From positions 496,001 to 560,000 of the forward strand of contig NZ_JAZIBG010000028.1 in NCBI RefSeq assembly GCF_036621135.1: DNA of 64,000 nt, in the 5' to 3' direction. Numbering within the stretch: the first letter of the stretch is position 1; every line of letters begins with the position of its first letter. The translations under genes were made by a program, and so were the position numbers. The notes under the pieces were generated by a model. That model made no database searches and was not told where the DNA came from. It worked only from the letters and a program-made list of their open reading frames with translations. This document shows positions 42,228 through 50,485 of the stretch, in pieces. This stretch comes from Aquincola agrisoli. GTDB lineage: Bacteria > Pseudomonadota > Gammaproteobacteria > Burkholderiales > Burkholderiaceae_C.

Positions 42228-43751
42228 TTGCAACCAAATGAGACAATTTTGAGTTCCCCTCAAAGTCCCCCTCTTGTGGAGCGGTCTACCTTGGTTGATG
42301 TTTACGCCGAGATGTTCGAGCTGGCCCCGGTGTCGCTCTGGCTGGAAGACTTTTCAGGCCTGAGGCCGCTGTTCGACCAGTGGCGCGCGGCCGGCGTGAA
42401 GGACCTGCGGGCCTTCCTGCGCGGCCAGCCCGACCGGGTGGCCGAGTGCTCGCGCAGCATCAAGCTGCTGCGCGTCAACCGCCGCACGCTGCAGATGTTC
42501 AAGGCGTCGAGCTTCGAAGAACTGGTCGGCAACCTCGACCGCGTGTTCCGCGACGACATGTTCGACCAGCACGTCGAGGAGCTGGCGCAGCTGTGGGACG
42601 GCCACCTGCACTTCAGCAGCCACACCGTCAACTACACGCTCGACGGCCGGCGGCTGGCCATCACGCTCGACGCCACGGTGCTGCCGGGCCACGAGCACGA
42701 CTGGAGCCGGGTGCTGCTGGCGATCGACGACGTGACCGACCGCGCCCGCGCCGAGCGCGCGGTGCGCGCCAGCGAGCAGTACGCTCGCGGGCTCTTCGAG
42801 CACTCCCCGGTGTCGCTGTGGGTCGAGGACTTCGGCACCATCCGCCGCCTGCTCGAGGAGGTGCGCATGCAGGGCATCGACGACTTCCGCGTGTTCACCG
42901 ACGTGCACCCGGAGTTCGTCGAGCGCTGCATGCAGGAGATCCGCGTGATCGACGTCAACCGGCAGACGCTGGCGATGTTCCAGGCGCCCGACAAGCCCAC
43001 GCTGCTGGCCAGCCTGGGCAAGGTCTTCCGCGACGAGATGCGCGCGCATTTCGCCGAGCAGCTGCACGACCTGTGGAACGGCAAGCTGTTCCAGCAGCGC
43101 GAGGTGGTGAACTACGCGCTCAACGGCGACAAGCTCAACGTCTACATGCAGTTCTCGGTGCTGCCTGGCCACGAGCAGCGCTGGGACCAGGTGCTGATCT
43201 CGCTGACCGACATCACCGCCCGCAAGAAGGCCGAGGCCTACCTGGAATACCTGGGCCGGCACGACGTGCTGACCGGCCTGACCAACCGCTCCTTCTTCAC
43301 CGAGGAGCTGCAGCGGCTGGAGCGCAAGGGCCCGTGGCCGATCGCCGTGGTGATGGTCGACCTCAACGGCCTGAAGGCCGCCAACGACAAGGGCGGCCAC
43401 GTCGCCGGCGACGCGCTGCTGCGCCGCACCGGGGAGGTGCTGTCCAAGCTCGTCGAGGCGCCCGCGACGGCTTCGCGCATCGGCGGCGACGAGTTTGCGC
43501 TGCTGCTGCCGGGCACCGACCAGGCCGGCGGCGAGCGGATGATGGAACAGCTGCGCGAGCTGCTGGCGCTGAACAACCAGTTCCACGGCGGCCTGCCGTT
43601 GAGCCTGTCGATGGGCCTGTCGATCGGCGAGGCCGGCACGCGGCTCGAATCGATGGTGCACCGCGCCGACCAGCAGATGTACGAGTCCAAGCGCAGCTTC
43701 TACGCCAACCGCCGCAACGACCGGCGCAGCAACTGGGCGCCGTTGGACTGA
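42228..43751 (+). CDS. Diguanylate cyclase with two tandem PAS-like domains
   Basis: The protein has about 507 residues if TTG 42228 is used. Two related sensor units occupy residues 25–175 and 180–330 (each begins YA…FE…PVSLW-EDF and ends with LPGHE…W…VL…DDVT or SLTDIT). They look like a duplicated PAS domain. The GGDEF domain follows (RHDVLTGLTNRSFFTEEL, RIGGDEFALLLPG near residue 420), with catalytic residues intact. The RxxD inhibitory site is absent before the motif. There is no membrane helix, so it is cytosolic. No ATG precedes the first domain in frame, so the start must be TTG or GTG. Confidence 0.88.
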   Translation: MQPNETILSSPQSPPLVERSTLVDVYAEMFELAPVSLWLEDFSGLRPLFDQWRAAGVKDLRAFLRGQPDRVAECSRSIKLLRVNRRTLQMFKASSFEELVGNLDRVFRDDMFDQHVEELAQLWDGHLHFSSHTVNYTLDGRRLAITLDATVLPGHEHDWSRVLLAIDDVTDRARAERAVRASEQYARGLFEHSPVSLWVEDFGTIRRLLEEVRMQGIDDFRVFTDVHPEFVERCMQEIRVIDVNRQTLAMFQAPDKPTLLASLGKVFRDEMRAHFAEQLHDLWNGKLFQQREVVNYALNGDKLNVYMQFSVLPGHEQRWDQVLISLTDITARKKAEAYLEYLGRHDVLTGLTNRSFFTEELQRLERKGPWPIAVVMVDLNGLKAANDKGGHVAGDALLRRTGEVLSKLVEAPATASRIGGDEFALLLPGTDQAGGERMMEQLRELLALNNQFHGGLPLSLSMGLSIGEAGTRLESMVHRADQQMYESKRSFYANRRNDRRSNWAPLD

Positions 43752-43767
43752 CGCGCGCCGCCGCGCC

Positions 43768-45387
43768 TCAGGCCCCGGCGGCGATGCGCCGCCCGGCCTG
43801 CGTGCCGCGGGTGAAGGCCTCCTCGAACATCGAGCAGCCCGACAGGTCGGCATGCACGAAGTGCAGCCGGCCCTGGGGCTCGCCCAGCGCACGCAGGGCG
43901 GCGTGCCCGCGCACGCCGGGCACCGGGATGCTCATCGCGTGGCCGTAGCGCATCAGGTCCGCCTGCACCACCTTGCGCGGCAGGTCGGGGTGGGCCAGCG
44001 AGAGCTCGTCGACGATGGCCTGCGCCCAGGCTTCCCACGGGCGCAGCAGCAGGGCCGAGCGTTCGTCCTGCGGCAGCGCCCAGTACGCGGTCAGCACCGT
44101 CGGGCCGGCATGCGGGCGCGTGCGCTGGTGCATCGCATCGACGTAGCCGAGCATCCGGCTGCCATGCAGCACGTTGTCCCAAGACGGCGGCGCGCCCGGG
44201 CGGTCGAGCAGCGCCTCCCCCAGCTGCAGGTTGGCCACCAGCCACGGCGCGTAGCGCAGCACGGCGGCCGCCTCGGCCAGCGCGGGCGGCGGCGTCTGCA
44301 GCACCCGGGCCGCGACGAAGAGCGGCAGCGCCAGCACCGCGTGGTCTGCCGTCCATCGCTCGGCCCGCTCGGCCGCGGCGTTCCACACGTCTATCCGTAC
44401 ACCGTGGCGCTCCTCGACCACGCGCTGCACGAGGCAGCCCGTGTGCAGGCGGTCCCCACCGACCGCCTGCGCCAGGTGGCGCACCAGCCAGCCGTTGCCC
44501 TCGGGCCAGGTGAGCACCGGTTCCGGTTCGGCCTCCTCGCCGGGCGCATGGAAACCGTGGCGGCTCGCGAAGTAGTGCAGGCCGGCCCAGGCGGACACCG
44601 TCGCGATGCCGGCGCCGTAGTCGTCCCGGCAGCAGTAGTCGAGGTAGGCGACGAGGCGCGCATCGTCGAACTGCCGCACCTGCAGCCAGGCGGAAAAGGT
44701 CTGCGCGTCCAGCGCGGCATGGCCGGCATACCAGGGGGTGCCGAGCGTCGGCACCGCGAACGGCAGCGCACGCTGCACGTCGCGCACCGCGGCGGCGAAG
44801 CGGCGGTAACTCGCCAGCGTGCGCGAGCCGGGCTCGGCGGGCGGCAGCAGCCCCTCGTGCCAGGCGCCGTCGATGAACAGGCGCTCCTGCGGGCTGTGGC
44901 ACAGGTGGCGCTCGTCATAGACCGTGCGGCCGGCCTCCTGCCGCGACACGCCCAGCTCGGCCAGCCACTCGGCCACCTCCGGCGCCCCCGGGCCGGGCAG
45001 CGGCAGGTAGTGCGCCCCCAGCGGGCAGGCCATGCCGCCCATCGCATGGCCGCGGCTGTTGCCGCCGGCCTGGTCCTCCAGGTCGAAGACCTGCACGTCG
45101 TCGACGCCGCCCTGCACCAGCGCACGCGCCGCCGCCAGCCCGGCCACGCCGGCACCGACGACGAGCACGGCGGCGCGCCGCTGCAATGCCGGCGCGGCCG
45201 GCTCGGCGCCGGGCGTGCCGCGCAGCAGGTGCCCGCGCTCGGCGCGCGCCCCGACCCAGCCGCCCGCCCACCCCGTGGCCGCCGGCGGCGTGCAGCCCGC
45301 CAGCCACGGGGCCGCGCACAGGCCCGCCAGCACGTCCCGGCGGGCGAGGCCTCCGGCGCGCACCGCCGGCTTCGGCACGGGGCTCAT
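43768..45387 (-). CDS. Exported FAD-dependent amine oxidase/phytoene-dehydrogenase-like protein
   Basis: This 539-residue flavoprotein has ARRDVLAGLCAAPWLAGC at the start, a twin-arginine-like signal ending in a lipobox, suggesting folded export and lipid anchoring. FAD is bound by AVLVVGAGVAGLAAARAL and by LHFVHADLSGCSMFEEAFTR near the end, typical of the NAD(P)-binding flavin amine oxidase superfamily. The ATG at 45387 is now preceded by IS110 DNA. Before insertion it overlapped the aminopropyltransferase stop. A polyamine-like substrate is inferred from the operon. Confidence 0.82.
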   Translation of the reverse strand: MSPVPKPAVRAGGLARRDVLAGLCAAPWLAGCTPPAATGWAGGWVGARAERGHLLRGTPGAEPAAPALQRRAAVLVVGAGVAGLAAARALVQGGVDDVQVFDLEDQAGGNSRGHAMGGMACPLGAHYLPLPGPGAPEVAEWLAELGVSRQEAGRTVYDERHLCHSPQERLFIDGAWHEGLLPPAEPGSRTLASYRRFAAAVRDVQRALPFAVPTLGTPWYAGHAALDAQTFSAWLQVRQFDDARLVAYLDYCCRDDYGAGIATVSAWAGLHYFASRHGFHAPGEEAEPEPVLTWPEGNGWLVRHLAQAVGGDRLHTGCLVQRVVEERHGVRIDVWNAAAERAERWTADHAVLALPLFVAARVLQTPPPALAEAAAVLRYAPWLVANLQLGEALLDRPGAPPSWDNVLHGSRMLGYVDAMHQRTRPHAGPTVLTAYWALPQDERSALLLRPWEAWAQAIVDELSLAHPDLPRKVVQADLMRYGHAMSIPVPGVRGHAALRALGEPQGRLHFVHADLSGCSMFEEAFTRGTQAGRRIAAGA

Positions 45388-45773
45388 AAGGCAACCTCTC
45401 GGTCCATGAGGACCATTGAAGCGTTGCGATGCAGGGTTGTCCACGGCGGCGGTCGGTCGGCGCTTGCGACGAACCGGCCGACCGCCGCGGTGGGCAACCC
45501 GTGTTCAACGTGCCCTGTCGCGCGTGCCGTGTTCTTGACACCTCGGGCTAATGGCGCCCAAGGTGTGACTCGACTTCCGTGCCCCTGCGGTGACTGCCTG
45601 CGGCGCTTGCCTGCCCAAGGCCCCAATGAGACCTGCAGCCCCCAGGGTGCCGGAAGGCCACGACGGGCCCCAAGATGTAGCGCCAGGCCGGACAAGCTGG
45701 AGCGCCTGTTTATGAGCTCCCCGCCGCGCCTTCCGACATCGGCAGTCATACCGCAACTGCCAGGAGTTTGTCC
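45388..45773 (+). ncRNA. IS110 left-end non-coding region, candidate bridge RNA
   Basis: 386 bp separate the element edge from the recombinase start. This fits the IS110 group, in which a structured bridge RNA is made from the left end. Visible structure: hairpin GGTCC-ATGA-GGACC at 45401–45414; a large 67-nt hairpin at 45434–45500 (GGGTTG…GGCGGTCGG with CCGACCGCC…CAACCC); and a hairpin ACACCT…AGGTGT at 45538–45566 with inner GGGC/GCCC. ATGAGAC at 45626–45632 matches the right-end/donor junction, and ATGAGCTCCCCG at 45712–45723 resembles the target (ATGAGCCCCG). Exact RNA ends and guide assignment are inference. Confidence 0.5.
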
Positions 45774-46991
45774 ATGAGCAACGATGTTTTCGCCGGGCTG
45801 GACTGGGCGGTGCATACGCACGCGGTGTGCATCATCGACGCCGCCGGCGCGGTGCTCGATCGCTTCGAGGTCGCTCACGATCGCGACGGCTTGGCGGAGT
45901 TGAAGCGCCGGCTGCTGCGCCACGGTCCACGCCTGCGCATCGCCATCGAGCGGCCTTCTGGCCTGATCGTCGATGCGTTGGTCGAGGCCGGTCACGAGGT
46001 CTTCCCGATCCACCCCAATGCGGTCAAGGCCAGTCGCCCGCGCTACCGCAGCCACGGCGCCAAGAGCGATGCCAGCGATGCCTACCTGCTGGCCGACTTG
46101 CTGCGCACCGACGGCCATCGCTGGCGTGCACTGGCTCAGCAGTCCGATGACATCCGCGCGCTGCGCGCGCTGGTGCGCTCGCGTGACGATCTCGTCGCTG
46201 CTCGAGTGGCCGCAGCAAACCAGCTCACCGCCACGCTGCAGGCGTTCTGGCCTGGTGCGGCTTGCATCTTTGCCGACGTCGCCTCGCCCATCGGCCTGGC
46301 ATTCCTGCGGCGCTACCCCTCGCCGCGCTCCGCTCGTCGACTCACCGAAGCGCAGCTGCAGCGCTTCTGCAAGGTCCAGCACTACAGCGGTCGGCGCAGC
46401 GCAGAGGATTTGCTCAGCAGGCTGCGCGCTGCGGCGCCGGGCCGCGTGGGCGAGCACACCGAGCAGGCGATGGCGGACGTCGTGCGTGCGCATGTGGCCG
46501 TGCTGGTCCCGATCGTGGGCCAGATCACCGACCTCACCCGACGCATCGAGCAGTTCATGCACTCGCTGCCCGATGGGTTGCTGATGATGTCTTTCCCGCG
46601 CGCGGGCCAGGTCTGCGCAGCGCAGATCCTGGCCGAGCTCGGCGACGTGCGCGAGCGCTTCCCCAGCGCTGATCTGCTCGCCGCTGAGGCCGGCGCCGTG
46701 CCTGTGACCTACCAGTCGGGCAAGACCCGCAGCGTGGCCTTCCGCTGGGCCTGTAACCACCGCCTGCGCCAAGCCATCACCTGTCTGGCCGACAACTCGC
46801 GCCACGCCAATGACTGGGCACGCAGCACCTACCAGGCCGCCCGCGCCCGGGGATGCGATCACACCCACGCCATCCGCATCCTGGCTCGCGCTTGGCTGCG
46901 CGTGATCTGGCGTGCCTGGACCGACCGCAAACCCTACGACCCGGCACTGCACGGCGGCCTCGCAAAGCTCGCCCTTACTGGGGGAGGTTGA
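45774..46991 (+). CDS. IS110-family transposase (DEDD recombinase)
   Basis: This 405-residue recombinase has the RuvC-like DEDD domain (FAGLDWAVHTHAVCIIDAAG; LRIAIERPSGLIVDAL; HGAKSDASDAYLLADLLRTD) and the C-terminal Transposase_20 domain with the catalytic Ser region AEAGAVPVTYQSGKTRSVAF and RWACNHRLRQAI. It appears intact. The ATG at 45774 is preferred because CCAGGAG lies 8 bp before it; a TTG lies 6 bp earlier. Transcribed opposite to the surrounding operon. Confidence 0.93.
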   Translation: MSNDVFAGLDWAVHTHAVCIIDAAGAVLDRFEVAHDRDGLAELKRRLLRHGPRLRIAIERPSGLIVDALVEAGHEVFPIHPNAVKASRPRYRSHGAKSDASDAYLLADLLRTDGHRWRALAQQSDDIRALRALVRSRDDLVAARVAAANQLTATLQAFWPGAACIFADVASPIGLAFLRRYPSPRSARRLTEAQLQRFCKVQHYSGRRSAEDLLSRLRAAAPGRVGEHTEQAMADVVRAHVAVLVPIVGQITDLTRRIEQFMHSLPDGLLMMSFPRAGQVCAAQILAELGDVRERFPSADLLAAEAGAVPVTYQSGKTRSVAFRWACNHRLRQAITCLADNSRHANDWARSTYQAARARGCDHTHAIRILARAWLRVIWRAWTDRKPYDPALHGGLAKLALTGGG

Positions 46992-47002
46992 CCCAGGATG
47001 TC

Positions 47003-48577
47003 TCATTGATGCACCCGCCCCCACTCCTCCTCGAAGGTGTGCACCAGCACCTGGTTCGACAGGCGGTTCGGCTCGGCCGGCAGCCAGGCCATGTCGGGAG
47101 GGAACTGCAGCAGCCCCGGCAGCCCTTCCAGCGTGAGGAAGCGCAGCCCGCCGGGCAGGGCCTGCGGCATGCGCCAGGGCCGGCGGCTCGCGATGATGAA
47201 ACCCCACTCGCCGAAGCTCGGCACATGGGCGTGGTACGGCCGGGTGTCGAGGCCCACGGCCCGGATCGTGGCGTCCACGGTCCAGAAGCTGCGGCGCGCC
47301 ACCAGCGGTGACGTCGTCTGCACCACCGCATAGCCGTCGGCCGACAGGTGCTGGTCGACGAGTTGGTAGAAGCTGGTGGTGTAGAGCTTGCCGAGCGAGA
47401 AGTTGCTGGGGTCGGGGAAGTCGACCACGATCACGTCGAAGGTCTCCTCGCTCTGCTCGAGCCACAGGAAGGCGTCCGCGTTGACGATGCGCAGCTTGGG
47501 CGAATGCAGCGCATCGGCGTTGAGCTTGCGCAGCATCGGCTGCTCGGCGAAGAGCCGCGTGATGTGCGGATCCAGCTCCACCAGCGTGACCTGCTCGACG
47601 GTCGGGTACTTGAGCACCTCGCGCACCGCCAGGCCGTCGCCGCCGCCGACCACCAGCACGCGCCGCGGCGCGCCGTGCGCCGCCATCGCGGGATGCACCA
47701 GCGCCTCGTGGTAGCGGTACTCGTCGCGCGAATGGAACTGCAGGTTGCCGTTGAGGAAGAGCCGCACGCCCGCCGGGCCCGAGGTGACGACGATGCGCTG
47801 GTAGTCGCTGCTGGCGCGCAGCACCACGCCCTCGCCGTAGAAGCGGTCTTCGGCCCAGGTGGTGATGTGGTCCGACATCGCCCACACCAGCGCCAGCGTG
47901 CCGCCCACCGCCGCGCAGGCCAGCCCGTGGGCGGCGGCCTGGCGCAGCTCGCCGCGAAAGAGCCACAGCGCCCACACCGCCACCGCCACGTTGAGCAGCC
48001 CGAAGAAGAGCCCGGTGCGCACCAGGCCGAGCTGCGGCACGAACAGCAGCGGGAAGGCCAGCGCCACCGCGAGCGCGCCGAGGTAGTCGAAGGTCAGCAC
48101 CTGCGACACCAGCTCCTTGAGCGCGTAGCGCTGGCCGAAATGCCGCTTGAGGATGCGCATGACCAGCGGGATCTCCAAGCCCACCAGCGTGCCCACGAGC
48201 AGCACCAGCCCGTACAGCAGCGTGCGGAAGGGCAGCAGCGCCGACACCGGCAGCAGGCTGTGCGCGACGAACAGCGCCGCCGGCATCAGGCCGCCGACCA
48301 GCCCGACCAGCAGTTCGATGCGCAGGAACTGCGCGATCAGCTGCCGCTCGACGAAGCGCGACAGCCACGAGCCGATGCCCATCGCGAACAGGTAGGCGCC
48401 GATGATGGTCGAGAACTGCAGCACCGAGTCGCCGAGCAGGTAGCTCGCGAGCGCGCCTGCGGCCAGCTCGTAGACCAGCCCGCAGGCCGCGACGACGAAG
48501 ACCGACGCCAGCAGCGCCAGTTCGGCCGGCGAGATGCGCGCGACGGCGGCCACGCGCAGCAGCGGGGGCTCGGTCAT
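47003..48577 (-). CDS. Membrane-anchored spermidine-synthase-like aminopropyltransferase
   Basis: This 524-residue protein has about seven transmembrane helices in residues 17–235 (LLASVFVVAACGLVYELAAG, LLYGLVLLVGTLVGLEIPLV) joined to a spermidine-synthase domain. The latter has the AdoMet fold motif RRVLVVGGGDGLAVREVLKY, ELDPHITRLF, and the DFPDPSNFSLGKLYTTSFYQ active-site loop. It should transfer an aminopropyl group from decarboxylated AdoMet to an amine at the membrane. The ATG overlaps the DUF350 stop (ATGA), and its own stop formerly overlapped the oxidase start. Soluble SpeE lacks the membrane part. Confidence 0.88.
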   Translation of the reverse strand: MTEPPLLRVAAVARISPAELALLASVFVVAACGLVYELAAGALASYLLGDSVLQFSTIIGAYLFAMGIGSWLSRFVERQLIAQFLRIELLVGLVGGLMPAALFVAHSLLPVSALLPFRTLLYGLVLLVGTLVGLEIPLVMRILKRHFGQRYALKELVSQVLTFDYLGALAVALAFPLLFVPQLGLVRTGLFFGLLNVAVAVWALWLFRGELRQAAAHGLACAAVGGTLALVWAMSDHITTWAEDRFYGEGVVLRASSDYQRIVVTSGPAGVRLFLNGNLQFHSRDEYRYHEALVHPAMAAHGAPRRVLVVGGGDGLAVREVLKYPTVEQVTLVELDPHITRLFAEQPMLRKLNADALHSPKLRIVNADAFLWLEQSEETFDVIVVDFPDPSNFSLGKLYTTSFYQLVDQHLSADGYAVVQTTSPLVARRSFWTVDATIRAVGLDTRPYHAHVPSFGEWGFIIASRRPWRMPQALPGGLRFLTLEGLPGLLQFPPDMAWLPAEPNRLSNQVLVHTFEEEWGRVHQ

Positions 48578-48798
48578 CCGTGCACGGCCGCCGACACGAT
48601 CAGCCCGATCGCGATGCACATCGCTCCGACCACGATCGCCAGCGCGGTGTTCTTCCTCTCGACGATCTCGGCCCACAGGTCGTACGGCGTGAGCTTGTCG
48701 ATGATGACGAAGCAGATCCAGAACACCAGCACGCCGATCAACGCATAGAGCAGCGAGCCGAACACCGCCGCGGGCCGCAGCCATTCAAAACCCATCAT
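48574..48798 (-). CDS. DUF350 small membrane protein
   Basis: This 74-residue protein has two hydrophobic helices (VFGSLLYALIGVLVFWICFV; ALAIVVGAMCIAIGLIVSAA) around the DUF350 core FVIIDKLTPYDLWAEIVERK. DUF350 is found beside polyamine- or glutathionylspermidine-related genes in several bacteria, for example E. coli YjfL near YjfC. It overlaps the aminopropyltransferase start by 4 bp and may form a membrane partner or channel for it. Confidence 0.88.
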   Translation of the reverse strand: MMGFEWLRPAAVFGSLLYALIGVLVFWICFVIIDKLTPYDLWAEIVERKNTALAIVVGAMCIAIGLIVSAAVHG

Positions 48799-48837
48799 CG
48801 TGTTCTCCTCGTGTGGTGCAGATCGTCGGGGGGATGG

Positions 48838-50412
48838 TCACTTGTGGCCGCCGCCGGTGCTGAAGCCGCCGAACGCGCCGCCGCCGGTGCGCATGCCGGT
48901 GCCGCCGCCGCCCGACTGCAGGCACTGGCGGTATTCGTTGCTGCCGGCGCCGAAGGTGCTGCGCAGCTCGTCGCAATCATCGCCGCCGCACTGGGTGAGC
49001 ACGACGATGATCACCACCAGCAGCCCGAAGATCAACAAGGGCTTCAGCAGGCCGGCGCCGCTGCCGCCGCCCAGGGGCAGCGTGTCGCGCTGCAGCGCGG
49101 ACAGCCGGTCGTCGGGCAGCCGGAAGGCCCGGGCGACCGTGGCCGCCTCCAGCGCCTCGCCGGCCGACCAGGTGACCTCGCTGCCGGCGGCCTCGCGGTT
49201 GAGCCGCTTGCGCGCGTGGGCGCCCAGGCCCCGGTAGTCGGTGTTGCGGGTGCGCTCGTCGCGCTGCAGCCGCCAGTAGAACTCGCCGAGCACGTAGGTC
49301 ACCGTGCCGGTGTAGGTGTAGAGCGGCTTGTACTGCACGCCGTCCTGCTTGACGTGCTCGCCCACCCGCTCCGGCACGCCGGTGATCGGGCGGGCCCAGC
49401 TCCAGCCGTCGTCCGCGTCCACCAGGAACGCGAAGCCGGCGCTGCGGTGGTAGAGCAGGTATTCGCGCCAGAAGGTCTGCTCGTCCTCCGCCTCCTCGGG
49501 CAGCTCCGCACGCTCCACGTAGCCCACCACCTGCCAAGGCAGCGCCTCGCCGCCGAGCGCCAGCGTGCCGGTGCTGCCCAGTGGGATCTGCGGCTGGCCG
49601 CCGTCGAGGTGGCCCTGGGCCTGCGTGTAGTGGGCCAGGTCGGCGCCCACGCCGGCCGACAGGTCGACCACCGCCTTGCACTGGCCGCAGACCATGCTCT
49701 GCGTGCTGGCGAGCCGCGCGGTCAGCGGGGCGCCGCAATGGGGGCATTCGAAGCTGCGGCCGCGCAGCGTCTTCTCGCTCTCCTCGGAAAGGCCGGTCAT
49801 CGACAGCTCGGCCAGCGCCACTGCGCGCCCCACCGACCAGCCCAGGCGTGCCGGGTCGGCGTCGTCGAGCGTGGCGACCTCGCCGCGCGTGCTGCGCAGG
49901 TCGGCCACGGTGAACTCGGCGGCCCGCGGCGGCGGCGCGGGCAGCTCGCCCTGGGCGGCCAGCAGCTTCGCGCGCTGCACGGAGGCCACCTCCCAGGCCT
50001 GGCCGCCGACCGCACGCCGCTCGCCGGCTCGCAGCGCGCCGGGCTGCGGCGCATCGGCCGGCACGGGTGCGTCGAACGCCAATACGTAGGCGCCGTTGTC
50101 CTCGCTCAGCCAGCCGGTGCGGCCGTTGTCGAACAGCGCGTGCCACTCGTTCCACGTGCCGCCCTCGTAGGCCATCTGCAGCCGGCCGAGCAGCGTGAAC
50201 GGCTCGCCCTGGTAGCGGCCGGCCGCGCCGAGCTGCAGCGGCGTGTGGTCGTCGAACAGCTCGGCGCTCTGGCCGATGCGGCGCAGCGCCTCGCCGTCGC
50301 GCACCAGCGTGCTGCGGCAGTAGCTGCAGACGGCGCTGGCCGACGCCGCGGACTGGAAGTCGACCGGCGCGCCGCAGCTGGGGCAGGCCGCGCGCCAGGT
50401 GCGGCCGGTCAT
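48838..50412 (-). CDS. DUF4178 protein with two zinc ribbons and a membrane helix
   Basis: This 524-residue protein begins with a zinc ribbon (CPSCGAPVDF…CSYC) and has a second one in the middle (CPHCGAPL…CGQC). Each is followed by a DUF4178-like beta-rich domain (FTLLGRLQMAYEGGTWNEWH; LPWQVVGYVERAELPEEAED). A hydrophobic helix (LLKPLLIFGLLVVIIVVLTQ) lies near the C-terminus, followed by a Cys- and Gly-rich tail. Soluble parts are probably cytoplasmic. It lies between SPFH and DUF350 in the operon. Function unknown. Confidence 0.85.
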   Translation of the reverse strand: MTGRTWRAACPSCGAPVDFQSAASASAVCSYCRSTLVRDGEALRRIGQSAELFDDHTPLQLGAAGRYQGEPFTLLGRLQMAYEGGTWNEWHALFDNGRTGWLSEDNGAYVLAFDAPVPADAPQPGALRAGERRAVGGQAWEVASVQRAKLLAAQGELPAPPPRAAEFTVADLRSTRGEVATLDDADPARLGWSVGRAVALAELSMTGLSEESEKTLRGRSFECPHCGAPLTARLASTQSMVCGQCKAVVDLSAGVGADLAHYTQAQGHLDGGQPQIPLGSTGTLALGGEALPWQVVGYVERAELPEEAEDEQTFWREYLLYHRSAGFAFLVDADDGWSWARPITGVPERVGEHVKQDGVQYKPLYTYTGTVTYVLGEFYWRLQRDERTRNTDYRGLGAHARKRLNREAAGSEVTWSAGEALEAATVARAFRLPDDRLSALQRDTLPLGGGSGAGLLKPLLIFGLLVVIIVVLTQCGGDDCDELRSTFGAGSNEYRQCLQSGGGGTGMRTGGGAFGGFSTGGGHK

Positions 50413-50485
50413 GTCCGCCCCCCGCCCGCCGGGCAGGTCGGCCCGCACCCGGAAGGGACACGGGCCGGCTTGAACGCAGCCCGGC

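Larger units (their letters stand above)
45388..47006 (+). mobile_element. IS110-family insertion sequence (IS110 group)
   Basis: The 1.6-kb element is delimited by CTCAT at both junctions (45383–45387 and 47002–47006). Removing the stretch between them rebuilds an ATGA overlap between the aminopropyltransferase stop and the oxidase start, so the edges are set to the base except for the 5-bp ambiguity. There is a long left non-coding end and only about 15 bp after the recombinase stop. No terminal inverted repeats are seen, as usual for IS110. A CT core at both junctions fits the family. Confidence 0.85.
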
